NCBI GenBank assembly: GCA_019358855.1
Contig: JAHHII010000005.1
Span: forward strand, 365,556-429,555
Source: Timaviella obliquedivisa GSE-PSE-MK23-08B
GTDB lineage: Bacteria; Cyanobacteriota; Cyanobacteriia; Elainellales; Elainellaceae
Direction of reading: 5' to 3'
DNA length: 64,000 nt
Under the pieces are notes generated by a model. That model saw nothing but the letters and a program-made list of their open reading frames with translations, was not told the origin of the DNA and made no database searches. Shown here piece after piece: positions 63,039-64,000 of the stretch; position 1 is the stretch's first letter; each line of letters opens with the position of its first letter. A program made the position numbers and the translations under genes.

Positions 63039-63863
63039 TCAAGCTTTTTGAGAGGTTGGTTTATTTGGGATGCAGGGATCTTTGCGCAGTTGGCTAATGG
63101 CATCTAAATAACTTGGAATATTTTCTCCTACTGTTTGACAAGCAAGGCGATCGACTTCGATTAAATCATCTCCAAAAAATACTTTGCCAACAGCGATCGC
63201 CTCTCCTTTATCAGGTTTCCAGTCGCGACTAGCAAACTGTTGATCGGCATCTACCACCGCTCCATCAAACAAATGTCCAATACAAAAATACACGTCTTGC
63301 AACACTAAAGGCACCGAAGGGCGATGCAGTTGTCCACGCGAATGATTGCTACGAGCTTTGTACTTAGCACGGGGAAACAAACCGTACAAATTTTTCAGCG
63401 AGGCGGAAATCAGCGGCTGATCTTTCAAAATGGTTCGCTTAAAGGCTCCGACCGAAATCCGACAATCAACTTGCTGAAGCAACTCTGGTGCCCACATTGT
63501 TTTGAAGCGGACAGGGTGGGGCGATCGGTTGGGATACTCCCTCATGGGCAATGTATCGGCATCCATCACCCGCATTCCGTCATCTAGCAACGAATACAAT
63601 CCATGCCGTCCTACAATATCTGCCAAGCTTACAGGCGAACAAACGCCTTCAACGACCAAAATTTCAGCATTAGGGCTGGCTTGCCGTAGTGCCTTTAGGA
63701 CGCTGCCCAAAACCCCCATGCTGACTGTAACTGGGGGTGCACCAGGATAACCTAAGTTAGGTTTGACAAGAATTCGTTGCGCTTGGTAAGCAGCCACTGG
63801 CGGTTGATAGACGAAAGATACGGTAGATGCCGTTTGCGCGATCGCTGAAGATTGGATGAACAT
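63039..63863 (-). CDS. DUF362 domain-containing protein
   Basis: The protein has 274 residues of the DUF362 fold: RILVKPNLGYPGAPPVTVSM near the start, AEILVVEGVC, SVGAFKRTILKDQPLISASL, KNLYGLFP, and a domain that ends with SRDWKPDKGEAIAVGKVFFG and DLIEVDRLACQTVGE. Some family members carry iron-sulfur clusters; this one lacks the ferredoxin cysteine sets. Function is unknown. The left end of an IS element lies only 17 bp before its start codon, so its native promoter may have been cut off. Confidence 0.8.
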   Translation of the reverse strand: MFIQSSAIAQTASTVSFVYQPPVAAYQAQRILVKPNLGYPGAPPVTVSMGVLGSVLKALRQASPNAEILVVEGVCSPVSLADIVGRHGLYSLLDDGMRVMDADTLPMREYPNRSPHPVRFKTMWAPELLQQVDCRISVGAFKRTILKDQPLISASLKNLYGLFPRAKYKARSNHSRGQLHRPSVPLVLQDVYFCIGHLFDGAVVDADQQFASRDWKPDKGEAIAVGKVFFGDDLIEVDRLACQTVGENIPSYLDAISQLRKDPCIPNKPTSQKA

Positions 63864-63879
63864 AAAACGCTTTGACTAA

Positions 63880-64000
63880 GAGGATGTTTGAAAAGTCAGC
63901 TAGTCGGTAAAAAAGCTCTCTCAGTGTAAGCTGCGAATAGAAAGCACGCAGCACCGAGAAAGCAATATGAGTAAAGCATATCCCAGCAATCTGACTACTG
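63880..64000 (+). mobile_element. Left end of an IS5-family insertion sequence (cut by window edge)
   Basis: The end GAGGATGTTTGAAAAGTC starts at 63880, preceded by TAA (63877-63879), the expected TNA target. The same end type bounds the MITE at 51072-51221. The transposase gene starts 87 bp inside. The right end is beyond the window. Confidence 0.85.
63967..64000 (+). CDS. IS5-family transposase, first 11 codons
   Basis: Only MSKAYPSNLTT is visible. It matches the usual beginning (M-x-KAYPSNLT) of cyanobacterial IS5-family (IS1031/ISL2-like) DDE transposases. The position 87 bp from the IS end supports it. The rest lies outside the window, so intactness cannot be judged. Confidence 0.8.
   Translation, partial: MSKAYPSNLTT

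Overview
The window comes from a cyanobacterial chromosome. The evidence is photosystem II genes (psbB, psbT, psbM), a CpcT-type phycobilin lyase, a Ycf66 protein, a Tab2-type photosystem translation factor, an ethylene-receptor-like hybrid kinase and very frequent HIP1 octamers (GCGATCGC). Genus cannot be fixed from this; a filamentous Leptolyngbya-like lineage is only a guess. Most of the window is ordinary core genome with short intergenic gaps.

Layout. 1-5.4 kb: the 5' part of an arginine dihydrolase gene (argZ/agrE, cut by the window edge), a Uma2 nuclease-like gene, a divergent TetR/SnoaL pair with two mirrored operators, Tab2 and Ycf66 genes overlapping tail to tail, and a deoxyhypusine-synthase-like gene. 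5.4-17.6 kb: a gene-free stretch, a membrane protein with an acidic tail, an ABC exporter, an ExbB/ExbD pair, a diguanylate cyclase with a degenerate receiver, alaS, a CpcT-like lyase, a DMT transporter and a tandem universal stress protein. 17.6-25 kb: psbM and a 2Fe-2S ferredoxin facing psbB-psbT, then nrdR, rpsA (S1), a HAD phosphatase and metK. 25-33 kb: a large membrane Ser/Thr kinase, the three-gene ATP-grasp / alpha-E / transglutaminase operon, and a DMT transporter fused to a coiled-coil domain. 33-38.7 kb: a DUF1537 sugar-acid kinase, minCDE with arfB directly behind, and a secreted protein with a structured leader. 38.7-48.5 kb: a TPR-like membrane protein, a lipoprotein, an ExbB-ExbD-ExbD set facing a TonB-like gene, and pstSCAB behind a Pho box. 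48.5-50.2 kb: a 1.7 kb gene-free island packed with miniature transposable elements, a 7x21-bp tandem repeat and a broken small gene. 50.2-58 kb: a taurine-type ABC operon interrupted by another miniature element, a histidine kinase/response regulator pair, a hexapeptide acyltransferase and a glycosyltransferase-like protein. 58-64 kb: the ethylene-receptor-like hybrid kinase, a decayed WD40 gene end, tRNA-Val(UAC), a DUF2227 gene coupled to mazG, a second Uma2 gene, a DUF362 gene, and the left end of an IS5-family insertion sequence that runs off the window.

How the parts connect: photosystem II biogenesis (psbB/T/M, Tab2, Ycf66), nutrient uptake (Pst phosphate, Tau sulfonate, TonB/ExbBD), division-site placement (MinCDE) and signalling (two histidine kinases, a Ser/Thr kinase, a diguanylate cyclase) are the main themes. 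The most unusual material is the repeat island at 48.5-51.2 kb. Three element types can be delimited there or nearby by terminal repeats and, for two types, exact target duplications. Two types with unrelated ends carry the same 30-bp palindromic core. No CRISPR array, prophage or clearly new defence system was found.
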